Source: a virus. From it: DNA of 26,189 nt. Positions 1 to 7,665 of the stretch are shown here, one piece after another. The position numbers and the translations under genes are program-made. A model generated the notes under the pieces. The model made no database searches. It saw only the letters and a program-made list of their open reading frames with translations, and was not told the origin of the DNA. The stretch is from IMG/VR virus record IMGVR_UViG_3300010885_084005, positions 1-26,189 of that record; one strand, written 5' to 3'. Positions within the stretch are counted from its first letter, which is position 1, and each line of letters opens with the position of its first letter.

Positions 1-144
1 ATGTATATGACTCCTCAAGAAGCTGCTCAAGGATTAGCTCTAATGCAAAACTATCCAGATCATAATAGTGATTTACATGAGGTAAATGGCTATCGGGATC
101 TTACTGAGTTTACGATATTTAAAAATAACAAAACAATAAAATGA
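1..144 (+). CDS. 3' end of an unrecognised protein (partial)
   Basis: An open frame runs from the window edge to a TGA at 142-144, giving 47 codons; the ATG at position 1 may simply be an internal methionine of a longer gene. The visible part is hydrophilic, with a short segment LTEFTIFK near the end. The stop overlaps the start of the glycosyltransferase gene (ATGA at 141-144), so it belongs to the same operon and is probably another sugar-pathway gene. The short C-terminal tail is vaguely like those of sugar aminotransferases, but this is not enough to name it. Confidence 0.55.
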   Translation: MYMTPQEAAQGLALMQNYPDHNSDLHEVNGYRDLTEFTIFKNNKTIK

Positions 145-608
145 AAGCATTAGTAATAGTCCCACTGTACAATGCGTCTAGGTTCATAAACGAATGCCTG
201 ACTTCTATACTTTCACAGGGAGTGGAAGTTAGGTTGATAGTAGTAAACGACAAGTCGACCGATTCTAGTAAGACCGTAGTATCGAAGTTTAAGGACGTAG
301 AACTTCTCTCCAATGACAAGAACATGGGAACATATTACTCCATAAATCGTGCCTTAAAACACGCAGAGCCCGATCCGACTTGGACACACTATCTAATACA
401 TGGAGCAGACGATATTTCTTTATCAAGTAGGTTTATTAAACAGCTTTCATCATTTACTCAAAATACATTAGCAGTAGGTTGCGGATTCAATAGAGTTGAT
501 TTTATTTCAAAAAAAATAGTTAGCTCTAATACTAAAACTAATGAATCTGTCCTATTGTTTTCAAGAAAAGTAATTGATTTAATAGGATATTGCACGAGTA
601 GGTTGTGA
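141..608 (+). CDS. Family 2 glycosyltransferase, N-terminal part (gene frameshifted)
   Basis: This is a GT-A fold glycosyltransferase of the GT2 type, expected to transfer a sugar from a nucleotide-sugar in the cytoplasm. The sequence opens with the usual beta strand and turn, VIVPLYNASRFI (residues 5-16), followed by LIVVNDKSTD (32-41), and has an acidic motif GADDIS at 88-93, the place of the metal-binding DxD. The frame ends early, at 155 residues, in the unrelated tail CTSRL. The +1 frame then continues with sensible GT2 sequence (ARVGCDTEY) to 822, so the original gene was about 226 aa and has lost frame near 586-609. The start overlaps the preceding stop (ATGA). A sequencing or assembly error, a true mutation, or less likely a recoding site could explain the break. 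Confidence 0.8.
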   Translation: MKALVIVPLYNASRFINECLTSILSQGVEVRLIVVNDKSTDSSKTVVSKFKDVELLSNDKNMGTYYSINRALKHAEPDPTWTHYLIHGADDISLSSRFIKQLSSFTQNTLAVGCGFNRVDFISKKIVSSNTKTNESVLLFSRKVIDLIGYCTSRL

Positions 609-822
609 TACTGAATATAAAAGAAGACTACTTCTTTCTCAACCTAACTCAATACACCAATTAAATGAAATTTTAATACATTCATATTTACATAATGATA
701 ACTTAACACGAAGGGTTCCAATCGGCGGAATTATCAGAAAAGAATATGTCAACTCTTTCACTAAAAAACACGAAGAGATGAAAAAGAAACAAAATTTCTA
801 TTTACCATTTACTCAAAACTAA
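586..822 (+). pseudogene. C-terminal part of the frameshifted GT2 glycosyltransferase
   Basis: In the +1 frame relative to the upstream ORF, codons from about 592 to the TAA at 820-822 encode ARVGCDTEYKRRLLLSQ and onward to FYLPFTQN, with no start codon of its own. The segment RVGCDTEY matches the place in GT2 enzymes where a conserved (A/G)DxE/W-type motif is followed by an arginine-rich helix. In this frame stops lie at 580-582 and 583-585, so the crossing point must be between 586 and 609. The TAA overlaps the ATG of the next gene (TAATG at 820-824), as expected if this frame was the true gene end. A one-base change restores a single 226-aa protein. Confidence 0.75.
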
Positions 823-1655
823 TGAAATTAGGAGTCTCATATATTGTATTTGATGGAATAGAGCTATTAGAATCATCTATCGCTCAAATTAGACCTCATG
901 TTGAGTACATAAACGTCATTTATCAAAAAAGATCTTGGTTTGACGCAGAATTGCCTACGTACAGTCTAAGTATACTAACTTCTCTTAAAAATAAAGGGTT
1001 AATTGATGAGCTTACCTGTTTTGAAAAGTTTATTCCATTAAAGGATAAGGCTAGTAGCTCTATCGTTAAAGCAAAAGAATACGAAAGAAGTAAAAGAGAG
1101 CGTGGGCTCGCTAATTGTTTAACTAATAGATGCACCCATTTTCTTTGTATGGACGTCGATGAATTTTACGAACCTGATAAGTTTATTCAGGCAAAAAATG
1201 AGATAAAACAAAAGGGTTATACTGCAACAGCGGTTCGTTTTATCAATTATGTTAACCTACCGACTTTACATAGAGGATTTGATTCTATGCGAGTACCATT
1301 TATTTGTAAAATCGATCATGGAACCCGAATGGGAGCTTCATTTTTTGTAAAGTGCGATCATACTCGAGGTATAAGAAACGGTCTTGCTGGAAACCATGAA
1401 TTTCCTCATACTCAAATTATCATGCATCACATGGAAACAGTCAGAAAAGACTTACTCTTAAAGTATGGCTCAACTACTCGTGCAATATTCAATAGAAATA
1501 GAACAAATGAGTTAGTAAATAGTATAAAAGCAGTAAACGAAAAAACATTGAACTTTAGTTTTGGCAAAATCATCTTTCCGGGAATGGCTTCTACTCGTTT
1601 GGTGAGCTCAGAAAACATTTTCAATATACCTTACACTACATGGACAAAACAATAA
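822..1655 (+). CDS. Glycosyltransferase-like protein (GT-A, GT2/GT92-like)
   Basis: A 277-aa protein that probably transfers a sugar onto a cell-surface or virion glycan. It has an opening strand GVSYIVFDGIELLESS (residues 4-19), a middle segment THFLCMDVDEFYEP (105-118) with the DxD metal site at D111 and D113, and a basic, aromatic C-terminal half. DVDEFY is typical of GT2- and GT92-like enzymes in which the DxD is followed by an aromatic residue. No signal peptide or membrane segment is apparent, so it is likely cytosolic. It starts on the TAATG left by the previous glycosyltransferase and overlaps the NeuB-like gene by 16 nt, which argues for translational coupling. The substrate cannot be deduced. 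Confidence 0.72.
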   Translation: MKLGVSYIVFDGIELLESSIAQIRPHVEYINVIYQKRSWFDAELPTYSLSILTSLKNKGLIDELTCFEKFIPLKDKASSSIVKAKEYERSKRERGLANCLTNRCTHFLCMDVDEFYEPDKFIQAKNEIKQKGYTATAVRFINYVNLPTLHRGFDSMRVPFICKIDHGTRMGASFFVKCDHTRGIRNGLAGNHEFPHTQIIMHHMETVRKDLLLKYGSTTRAIFNRNRTNELVNSIKAVNEKTLNFSFGKIIFPGMASTRLVSSENIFNIPYTTWTKQ

Positions 1656-2536
1656 TTTGTGCTGAGATTGGACTAAACTATGCATATGGTCCAGATCGAT
1701 CAACGTTTCTCGATAATGTCAAGAAACTAATAGATATTGCCGTTGTCGCTGGCGTAGACTATGTAAAGTTTCAAAAAAGAGATCCAGAGAGTTGTGTTCC
1801 TAGTACGGTTCGAGAAACTCCAAAAAGAGTTCCTTGGAGAAAAGAAGAAACTACGTATTTTCAATATAAACTAGATATTGAGCTTAGTCAAGAACAATAC
1901 AGTGCAATCGACGATTATTGCAGAGAAAAAGGAATCTCATGGTTTGCATCAGTTTGGGACAAACCTTCTTGTGATTTTATGAGAAATAATAATTATGCGA
2001 AGCTACCCGATGGAAAATATGGCGTAATGACTAAAGTTCCTTCTGCTCTAATTACTGATCTTGATCTAGTTGAATACGCAAGAGAAAATTCTGACTACTT
2101 TTTAATTTCTACTGGCATGAGCGATCAAACAATGATTGATGCCGCGATTATTGCCGGTTCCCCGGATGTCGTTTTCCATACTAACTCTACCTATCCAGCC
2201 CCAACGTCAGAGTTAAATTTAGACTATCTTACGTATTTGACTCATATTAGCAACGGTAAAGACTTTGAAAAGTCATTTGACGTTGGCTATTCAGGTCATG
2301 AGTTTGGATTAAACACTACTATCGCTGCTACCTTGCTTGGTGCAAAGTGGATCGAACGCCATATTACGTTAGACCGGACCTTTTGGGGTAGCGATCAGAT
2401 GGCATCAGTTGAACCTCAAGGCCTGATTAAATTAGTAAAGAGTATTAGAGATATTGAAAGCGCTAGAGGCGGTTATGGACCTAGAGAAATATATTCTTCT
2501 GAGCAAGGAAAACTAAAAACACTTAGAGGAAAATGA
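1640..2536 (+). CDS. neuB: NeuB-family nonulosonic acid synthase without SAF domain
   Basis: Members condense phosphoenolpyruvate with an N-acyl hexosamine or a hexose phosphate to give a nine-carbon sialic-acid-type sugar. Visible family motifs are AEIGLN (residues 8-13), GVDYVKFQKRD (38-48), ISTGMSD (156-162), VFHTNSTYPAP (178-188), YSGHEFG (217-223) and IERHITLDR with SDQMASVEP (238-259), which carry the usual metal and PEP ligands including H220 and H241. The protein stops at 298 aa, where typical NeuB enzymes (about 340-350 aa) continue into an antifreeze-like SAF domain that caps the partner active site; that domain is absent. The next genes encode a small Cys-rich protein and a HAD phosphatase. 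A synthase-phosphatase pair is the logic of KDN-9-phosphate pathways, so a phosphorylated substrate is possible (inference). Confidence 0.88.
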   Translation: MDKTIICAEIGLNYAYGPDRSTFLDNVKKLIDIAVVAGVDYVKFQKRDPESCVPSTVRETPKRVPWRKEETTYFQYKLDIELSQEQYSAIDDYCREKGISWFASVWDKPSCDFMRNNNYAKLPDGKYGVMTKVPSALITDLDLVEYARENSDYFLISTGMSDQTMIDAAIIAGSPDVVFHTNSTYPAPTSELNLDYLTYLTHISNGKDFEKSFDVGYSGHEFGLNTTIAATLLGAKWIERHITLDRTFWGSDQMASVEPQGLIKLVKSIRDIESARGGYGPREIYSSEQGKLKTLRGK

Positions 2537-2832
2537 AGATTACACCAAAAAAGGTTTTTCAATTTATCGAGGGTAACTTAAAAATGTTGGGCGATCAGTT
2601 ACACCTCCTGCCCCAACACGAAAGAGAACAGGTATTTTATCGTTCTCAAATTTGTAAAGACGATTGTGTAAAATTTGGATATTGCGTTTTTTGTGGATGC
2701 AGTATTCCTGGAAAAATGTACGTCAAAGAATCATGTAATGACGGATCACGTTTTCCAAACTTAATGAATGAAGAAAACTGGGAAAAATTTAAAAAAGACA
2801 ATGGGATTGAAATCAAAGACATACTACATTGA
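2533..2832 (+). CDS. Small Cys-rich, probably zinc-binding protein
   Basis: The 99-aa protein has six cysteines at C41, C45, C51, C54, C56 and C68, in the pattern CxxxC, CxxCxC and a later C, followed by an acidic and basic tail. Closely spaced cysteines in a small soluble protein suggest a structural zinc site; an Fe-S site is possible. It lies between the NeuB-like and HAD genes, with its start overlapping the NeuB stop by four bases (ATGA at 2533-2536), so it is translated with the sugar cassette. It may be a small partner of one of these enzymes. I do not recognise the family and assign no function. Confidence 0.7.
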   Translation: MKITPKKVFQFIEGNLKMLGDQLHLLPQHEREQVFYRSQICKDDCVKFGYCVFCGCSIPGKMYVKESCNDGSRFPNLMNEENWEKFKKDNGIEIKDILH

Positions 2833-3121
2833 CATCGACGATACTATTTGTACTCTTACTGAGCACTTAAATTATTCGTCGGCTGTTCCGATCCAAAAAG
2901 CAATAGATAACGTTAATCAGTTATATGATATAGGTCATCATATCGTTTTCTGGACGGCCAGAGGGACCCTTTCAGGCATCGACTTTAGATCATTAACCGA
3001 AAAACAACTTGAGTCCTGGGGTGTTCGCTATCATAAATTAAAATTTGGTAAACCAGTCTACGATTTTTTTATTGACGATAAGAATATTAATTCAAAAGAT
3101 TGGTTGAATGAGCCCAGTTAA
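2801..3121 (+). CDS. Small HAD-superfamily sugar phosphatase
   Basis: A 106-aa haloacid-dehalogenase-fold phosphatase. Motif I is YIDIDDTI (D11 nucleophile, D13 acid-base), motif II is VFWTARG (T52), the motif III lysine is probably K84, and motif IV is FFIDDKN (D92, D93). This compact, capless form resembles the small phosphatases found in capsule and LPS gene clusters. I chose ATG 2801 because it leaves only seven residues before motif I; an in-frame ATG at 2768 would add eleven residues with no family counterpart and a deeper overlap with the previous gene. It overlaps the following gene by 14 nt. Next to NeuB it may dephosphorylate a nonulosonate-9-phosphate or another sugar phosphate; the substrate is inferred from context only. 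Confidence 0.78.
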   Translation: MGLKSKTYYIDIDDTICTLTEHLNYSSAVPIQKAIDNVNQLYDIGHHIVFWTARGTLSGIDFRSLTEKQLESWGVRYHKLKFGKPVYDFFIDDKNINSKDWLNEPS

Positions 3122-3719
3122 AGTTCTTGTATTGGGAAATGATCCACAAATCAATAATATTGACTTTATAAGACTTCAGCCCAATGTTGTCACGTTAGGT
3201 GTAAATCGTATTTGGTTAAAGCACATTCCCAATTATTTTTTCTTTAATGACCATGTTATTTTGGACGAACTTATGCTCGAACCAGAAAAACTAGAGCAGT
3301 TAAAAGAAAAGAGCACTATTTTTTCGAGCGATTGGATGACGCGTGGTCTACGTAGGAAAGCTAATTATCCTGTGCCCTCATGGGTCAACGTATCGCCTCG
3401 ACCAGACTTTATGAAATTTCCCGATTCTGTCACGACCGCGATGGAAATTTTTTCTAGAAAGTATTTCGGTGGTCAGCGCTGCGTCTTTTACATTGCTGGA
3501 GTATCTCTCATATGGCAAGAACCAAGTCATTTTTGGAAAGACCTTAATTACTCCGGTAAAAATAGTTTTGGCGAAACCTGGTATTCTCCTAGGTTCAAGA
3601 GAATCGATAAAAACTTTAGAACCTTAAAAGATAAGGGCCATACTATGATTTCAGTAAATCCAAATTCTATTTTGAATAAGACGATGCGATATGAAAGCAT
3701 CGATAACTTATATCAATGA
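3108..3719 (+). CDS. Rossmann-type glycosyltransferase candidate, GT42 sialyltransferase-like
   Basis: The 203-aa protein begins KVLVLGNDPQINNIDF (residues 5-20), followed by VVTLGVNRIWL, then a segment ending YIAGVSLIW and a late SVNPNSILN. This order, a glycine-rich turn with an Asn, a 'xxNR/QxxL' strand and a C-terminal PNSxLxN, parallels the Campylobacter sialyltransferases of family GT42 (AGNGPS, RCNQFYF, CPNSLLANF). I could not place the GT42 catalytic histidine, so the enzyme may be divergent or belong to another Rossmann family such as the MptE-like proteins. It is the last gene of the sugar cassette, just after a NeuB synthase, which favours transfer of a nonulosonic acid. Its stop overlaps the convergent gp5-like gene by 7 nt. 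Confidence 0.5.
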   Translation: MSPVKVLVLGNDPQINNIDFIRLQPNVVTLGVNRIWLKHIPNYFFFNDHVILDELMLEPEKLEQLKEKSTIFSSDWMTRGLRRKANYPVPSWVNVSPRPDFMKFPDSVTTAMEIFSRKYFGGQRCVFYIAGVSLIWQEPSHFWKDLNYSGKNSFGETWYSPRFKRIDKNFRTLKDKGHTMISVNPNSILNKTMRYESIDNLYQ

Positions 3720-4504
3720 GAGACTTTAACTGTCTTCGATAGGGTTGTTTCTTGAAAACTATTTACGATTGCAGTTGTCGCCCCAGGAGTTGGAGGAAAT
3801 TTTGCATCGATTGCCGATGCCATTGCAGATAACAATAAAAAGAGATTATCTCCCAACACTGCAGGACCAGTCACTGGATTATGTCCTACTTTTACAAAGT
3901 TACCATTGATCCATACATCATTAGATGCCGCTTCTATTTCGCTGCCCGATGTTAGTTCGATTCTAGAATTTGCATGGATGGAAATGTTTCCTCCTCTAAG
4001 TTCAATAATAGATTGCGTCTGATCGTGCTCAATAGTAATCGACTTATCTCGACCTATGTTTATTCTAGATCCTTTGAGCTGCATGGTGATTCCTTTACTG
4101 ATCGTGAACCAAATCTTTAACTCTTCATCGCCATCAAAAAGCACAACGTGCGAACCTAAATATTCTCCGTCTTTTCCTAATTCTTGACGAATATCTTCTG
4201 CTACTTCATGAATAGAATAGTATTCTGGAGAATATGGATTTCCATTATCGAATCGAACTACAACGACTGCCCCTTTTTTTGGAACAGACATCGACCCTCC
4301 CAATCCAGATTTACCAAAGAATGCGCTTTTCTGCTTGGGATATGCCCACGGCAGATCCTCTACTGGCAAATCATCGAATATGCTAATTACTCTGATTTTT
4401 GCCCGCCCTTCTTTACGTGGATCGTTGGGATCTTCGACTATTCCTAAAAATTGTTTATCGATTAGATCTTGTTCTCTTCTATCTATGTCATGATTGTTTT
4501 CCAT
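3713..4504 (-). CDS. gp5-like baseplate spike protein (OB fold plus beta-helix, no lysozyme)
   Basis: This is the membrane-puncturing spike at the tip of a contractile tail. Residues about 18-105 form a gp5/VgrG-type OB domain: FLGIVEDPNDPRKEGRAKIRV, then DLPWAYP, SVPKKGAVVVVRF and a PYSP segment. From about 125 to 205 come short repeating beta strands (ITMQLKGSRINIG, SITIEHD, SIIELRGG, NISIHANS, RIELTSGSEI) typical of a triple-stranded beta-helix, then a C-terminal helix and tail. T4 gp5 carries a lysozyme domain between these two parts; it is absent here and the protein is only 263 aa, as in many other phages. It is the last gene of the baseplate operon, 15 nt after the preceding stop, and is convergent with the sugar cassette. 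Confidence 0.85.
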   Translation of the reverse strand: MENNHDIDRREQDLIDKQFLGIVEDPNDPRKEGRAKIRVISIFDDLPVEDLPWAYPKQKSAFFGKSGLGGSMSVPKKGAVVVVRFDNGNPYSPEYYSIHEVAEDIRQELGKDGEYLGSHVVLFDGDEELKIWFTISKGITMQLKGSRINIGRDKSITIEHDQTQSIIELRGGNISIHANSRIELTSGSEIEAASNDVWINGNFVKVGHNPVTGPAVLGDNLFLLLSAMASAIDAKFPPTPGATTAIVNSFQETTLSKTVKVSH

Positions 4505-4519
4505 ACTTAAGATTATACA

Positions 4520-5575
4520 TTAACGACGATAAACGTTTCCTAAATTTTTTACTGGAGGATCTAAAAATGCGCTTGCTGCACCCAAGGTAGGATTAATAAG
4601 TCCACCGATTTTTGCAAGAGACTCTTGTACCTTTTGTCCAGCTCTCTGTATGTCATCTCCAATGACTGGCATGCCAGAAAGAAAAGATGCCATATTCTTA
4701 GTCGTAGTTCCAATATTTCTAATGCTCCATGGATTATGTACGTCTGACGAGGTAAAATCATCGTATAATCTACTTCCATCTGGATACTTGCTCTCTTCTT
4801 CAAAATAACCAATATTAATCTTAAAAGAGTTAGTTGCTGGAGTATTTTTGGTAGTTACTTCAAGTTTTGATCCGCCAGCAAAAGAGTCCGAAAAATCAAA
4901 TTCGCACTGTCTACACTTAAACTTTACATAACCGTATTGCTCAAGTACATTAGACAGGAGATTTCCTCCGCCTAAGATGTTACCTAGTGTTGCAGTATTG
5001 ATACCAAATGTTGTTGCAACATTTTGACCTATTCCAGGAAGTCTAAATCGTAGATTTCTGGCTTCCGCAATATAGATGTCCATTGAAAACCAACGTAGGT
5101 TATCCGGTACTCTTTCTCTCATGTATACTTTATCATACACTGCATTTCGATAAATATCTGCAAGTTCAGTGATCCTAAAGTCGACTGCTTCTAGCGTTTC
5201 TACGGTTAACGAAAGTCCTTTTGATTTCCAGCCTCCATCAACATCAGTTGCCTGTTTCCACATAGTATTCAATCCGGAAACAGATTGAAAATACCATGGC
5301 GCATCAAAGGTAAGATATCGTAATATTTCTTTAAATACTTTTATGCTATGCGCTTTATCGCTATATCCTCGGCTTGAAAGATAGTTTGACATTCCTCCAT
5401 CTGATTCTACAAATAGTGGAGAATCCCATAGATGTTGTGCCATGAGAGTTGAAGAGCTTCCCTCAAAATTAAAATCAATTGAAAACGTTAAAAAAGTAGG
5501 TTCATCATAGGGATCGATGTAAACTCCTTTTCTAAAGTTATCAGTTTTATTGTTTATGCCAATAAAATTGTGCAT
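4520..5575 (-). CDS. Baseplate or tail-tube-associated structural protein
   Basis: A 351-aa protein between hub and spike genes, hence almost certainly part of the baseplate. The sequence has an N-terminal strand-rich part (GVYIDPYDEPTFLTFSIDF, residues 16-34), a central region rich in aromatic and charged residues with DLRWFSMDIYIAEARNL-like strands, one CxxC (KCRQCEF), and a C-terminal helical segment with Gly and Ala. Length and position suit the tube initiator/baseplate proteins of the gp48/gp54 class, but I see no decisive motif. I take the ATG at 5573-5575 because it forms a TAATG overlap with the stop of the hub gene, like other junctions of this operon; an in-frame ATG at 5605 would add ten residues and overlap more. 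Confidence 0.6.
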   Translation of the reverse strand: MHNFIGINNKTDNFRKGVYIDPYDEPTFLTFSIDFNFEGSSSTLMAQHLWDSPLFVESDGGMSNYLSSRGYSDKAHSIKVFKEILRYLTFDAPWYFQSVSGLNTMWKQATDVDGGWKSKGLSLTVETLEAVDFRITELADIYRNAVYDKVYMRERVPDNLRWFSMDIYIAEARNLRFRLPGIGQNVATTFGINTATLGNILGGGNLLSNVLEQYGYVKFKCRQCEFDFSDSFAGGSKLEVTTKNTPATNSFKINIGYFEEESKYPDGSRLYDDFTSSDVHNPWSIRNIGTTTKNMASFLSGMPVIGDDIQRAGQKVQESLAKIGGLINPTLGAASAFLDPPVKNLGNVYRR

Positions 5576-7077
5576 TATTTGTCGATTATTTTTGAGAGTT
5601 GCCACTCTCTTCTAGCAAGAAAGAGTTCAGTATAGAGACCGTTTTGATGTAATTTATCGTAGTGATATTTTACTCCACTTACATAATAATAGCCAGTTAG
5701 CTGTTTATCTGGAGTTTGTTTTGCTAGAGTGTCAGCGTCATCTTCATTTTTGTCTTTTTCAACATCTCCTTTTTCAGCTGCCTTAAGAATTTTTTCAGCC
5801 TGTTGAATTGATACATATACAGGAACCGTGAATCCTCTAACTACTTGGAAATTTATACCATCTGTGGTTACCTTTAGCTTGATCTTTTCAAGCTCTTTGA
5901 TGTTTTGCGAGTTTATTAACCTAGATGCATTCCAATCTGGATGAGTATTTCCATAATCAATATTCATCCATTTTTTAATTCTATTCGCCTCTAAGCTAGC
6001 TTCAGTCGGCACTAAAAATTGATTTTGATCTCTGTCTTGGCTCTTTAATGGGGTAGTGTAAAAATCTGTGAACTTTTCCTTTGGACTCTTTGTTCCTCCC
6101 TTAAGATGGTTATAATAGTAAATATTTTTCTTATAACCGTGTCTTTTTACTATATCTCCATGTTCAGATGTTAGATTTAAGCTAGTAATATAATTCGCTC
6201 TTCCTTTATATTCAAGTTCAGTAGTAAGATAGTTTACCGTCGTTGTCTCTTGGAATTTTTTAAAGTCAGCCGAGTCCTTTGCTTCTTGATTTATTTCAGT
6301 CATCATTGAATTAGAAGGATTAACAAATGTTTTTTGTGCCTCTTCGACCTTTAGCTGGTGATTTACTTCAATATAATTTAGATAATAGTACTTATCGATA
6401 AATCCAATAAAAAAAGTATCATCGTTTTGATATGAATGTTCTAATACCGTTTTAATAAAATGAATATTGGACGTATTATAGTTTATCCACGTCATCGCAT
6501 CATTTGGCGCGCTTTCATTTTCTGCAAAACCTAATCCTAATTCATCACATATCTTTTTTAAAGCATCTTTCGATGTCACTTTTGCATAACTCTTTGAAAG
6601 ATTAGTATAGATGTTTGGAACATATAACTCTCCCTTAATTGTATATGTTGTTCCTATGTTGTATGCTCTACGTTCATTCTTTTTTGTAGATGGCATTGAT
6701 TTAACACTAGTTATCAAAAAATCACAACGAATTGGTTTAAACTTATCGTTACCTGTTTTTAGATAAACGTTCATTATCAAGTTAGTCTTTGGAAATCTAT
6801 CTCCTGCAAATTCACCTAAGTTATCAATGAACGTTAATGCTATAGTAGGAATAAAATTAGTTTCATCAATCGTCATCGTATCAATATCTGTAACAATTTG
6901 ACCGCCTATCTTTATAAAGGGTAGTGCTGCACCTGTCTTTTGCGAAGAATCAGGCAGGTATGATGGTGCTTTTCGAACAGCATTATTCTTTGCATCCACT
7001 GATGTGTCTTCTTCCCATAAAGTTTTTAAAGGAACTTTTGGATATACTGTTCCTTTTATAATTTGATTAAACGACAT
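5575..7077 (-). CDS. Baseplate hub protein, gp27/gpD-like
   Basis: A 500-aa protein with the layout of contractile-tail hub proteins. The first half contains beta strands with a tube-like domain (FIKIGGQIVTDIDTMTIDE, then FIPTIALTFID near residues 55-85, and CDFLITSVKSM) and a central helix block with KDALKKICDELGLGF and an aromatic segment (FIGFIDKYYYLNYIE). The late region has VRGFTVPVYV and LTGYYYVSGVKYHYD, which close the barrel. The hub forms a trimer on which the gp5-like spike sits, and its gene lies two genes before the spike, as hub and spike genes usually do. The start overlaps the gp53-like stop as TAATG at 7075-7079. Assignment rests on layout and context. Confidence 0.68.
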   Translation of the reverse strand: MSFNQIIKGTVYPKVPLKTLWEEDTSVDAKNNAVRKAPSYLPDSSQKTGAALPFIKIGGQIVTDIDTMTIDETNFIPTIALTFIDNLGEFAGDRFPKTNLIMNVYLKTGNDKFKPIRCDFLITSVKSMPSTKKNERRAYNIGTTYTIKGELYVPNIYTNLSKSYAKVTSKDALKKICDELGLGFAENESAPNDAMTWINYNTSNIHFIKTVLEHSYQNDDTFFIGFIDKYYYLNYIEVNHQLKVEEAQKTFVNPSNSMMTEINQEAKDSADFKKFQETTTVNYLTTELEYKGRANYITSLNLTSEHGDIVKRHGYKKNIYYYNHLKGGTKSPKEKFTDFYTTPLKSQDRDQNQFLVPTEASLEANRIKKWMNIDYGNTHPDWNASRLINSQNIKELEKIKLKVTTDGINFQVVRGFTVPVYVSIQQAEKILKAAEKGDVEKDKNEDDADTLAKQTPDKQLTGYYYVSGVKYHYDKLHQNGLYTELFLARREWQLSKIIDK

Positions 7078-7664
7078 TAGAATAGGTTTGCTTTAGTAAG
7101 TTGTTGTATTAGTCTAGCTCTTGAAATAGGTATAGGACAGTTATCCTTGTTTACTTGAGTAACGTCTTCTCCAAATATAACCTTTCCGTCCTTTACCTTA
7201 ACATTCTTATTTCCACTAGTGTTAATATTAGGCGGAACTATCTCTTTTAATCTATCCTTCAAAGATTCAAGTCTTTTTTTATCCTTATCTGTCTTTGGAT
7301 TTAAGAGAGTAGTTTCATTGCTATTTGTTTTAACTATTCCCTTTTCAATTATATTTTTAGGAGGAACTATCATTTTTTCTAAACTCCTAAAAGGAGGAGC
7401 AAGTAAAATTTCTCCAGGGGATATTGAAAAAGGATTGGATATTCCATTGTATTTCATCAGCACTTCATAATTTGAAGTATCTGAATACATTCTATATGAA
7501 ATTAAATCAGGTCGCATCGCTTCTTCTTCTCGAACTAATAAGTATCCTTCAGATGCAACTCCACCCTTATCAAAATTAAAGGTCGAGCTTATCAAGTCTA
7601 CAATATTGTCTCCATTGGAATGAGTAAAAATAGATTTTACTCTAAATATTTTGCTAATTAACAT
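7077..7664 (-). CDS. gp53-like baseplate wedge protein with LysM segment
   Basis: A 195-aa protein with a gp53/LysM-type core at about residues 40-91: EEAMRPDLISYRMYSDTSNY, then EVLMKYNGISNPFSISPGEILLAPP. The combination of RPDxIS, YxDxxxY, LMxxNxIxNPF and PGxxLxxP is that of baseplate wedge LysM proteins, which help join wedges around the hub in T4. The rest is a lysine-rich, low-complexity linker and a C-terminal stretch ending SRARLIQQLTKANLF. It follows the 640-aa structural gene by one base and overlaps the hub gene as TAATG. In T4 gene 53 likewise sits beside gene 5, which supports the call. Confidence 0.75.
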   Translation of the reverse strand: MLISKIFRVKSIFTHSNGDNIVDLISSTFNFDKGGVASEGYLLVREEEAMRPDLISYRMYSDTSNYEVLMKYNGISNPFSISPGEILLAPPFRSLEKMIVPPKNIIEKGIVKTNSNETTLLNPKTDKDKKRLESLKDRLKEIVPPNINTSGNKNVKVKDGKVIFGEDVTQVNKDNCPIPISRARLIQQLTKANLF

Positions 7665-7665
7665 C

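Noticed and set aside
4399-4590. ORF opposite the gp5-like gene and its neighbour
   Set aside because: Antisense to two clear baseplate genes; the translation shows no domain and spans their junction.
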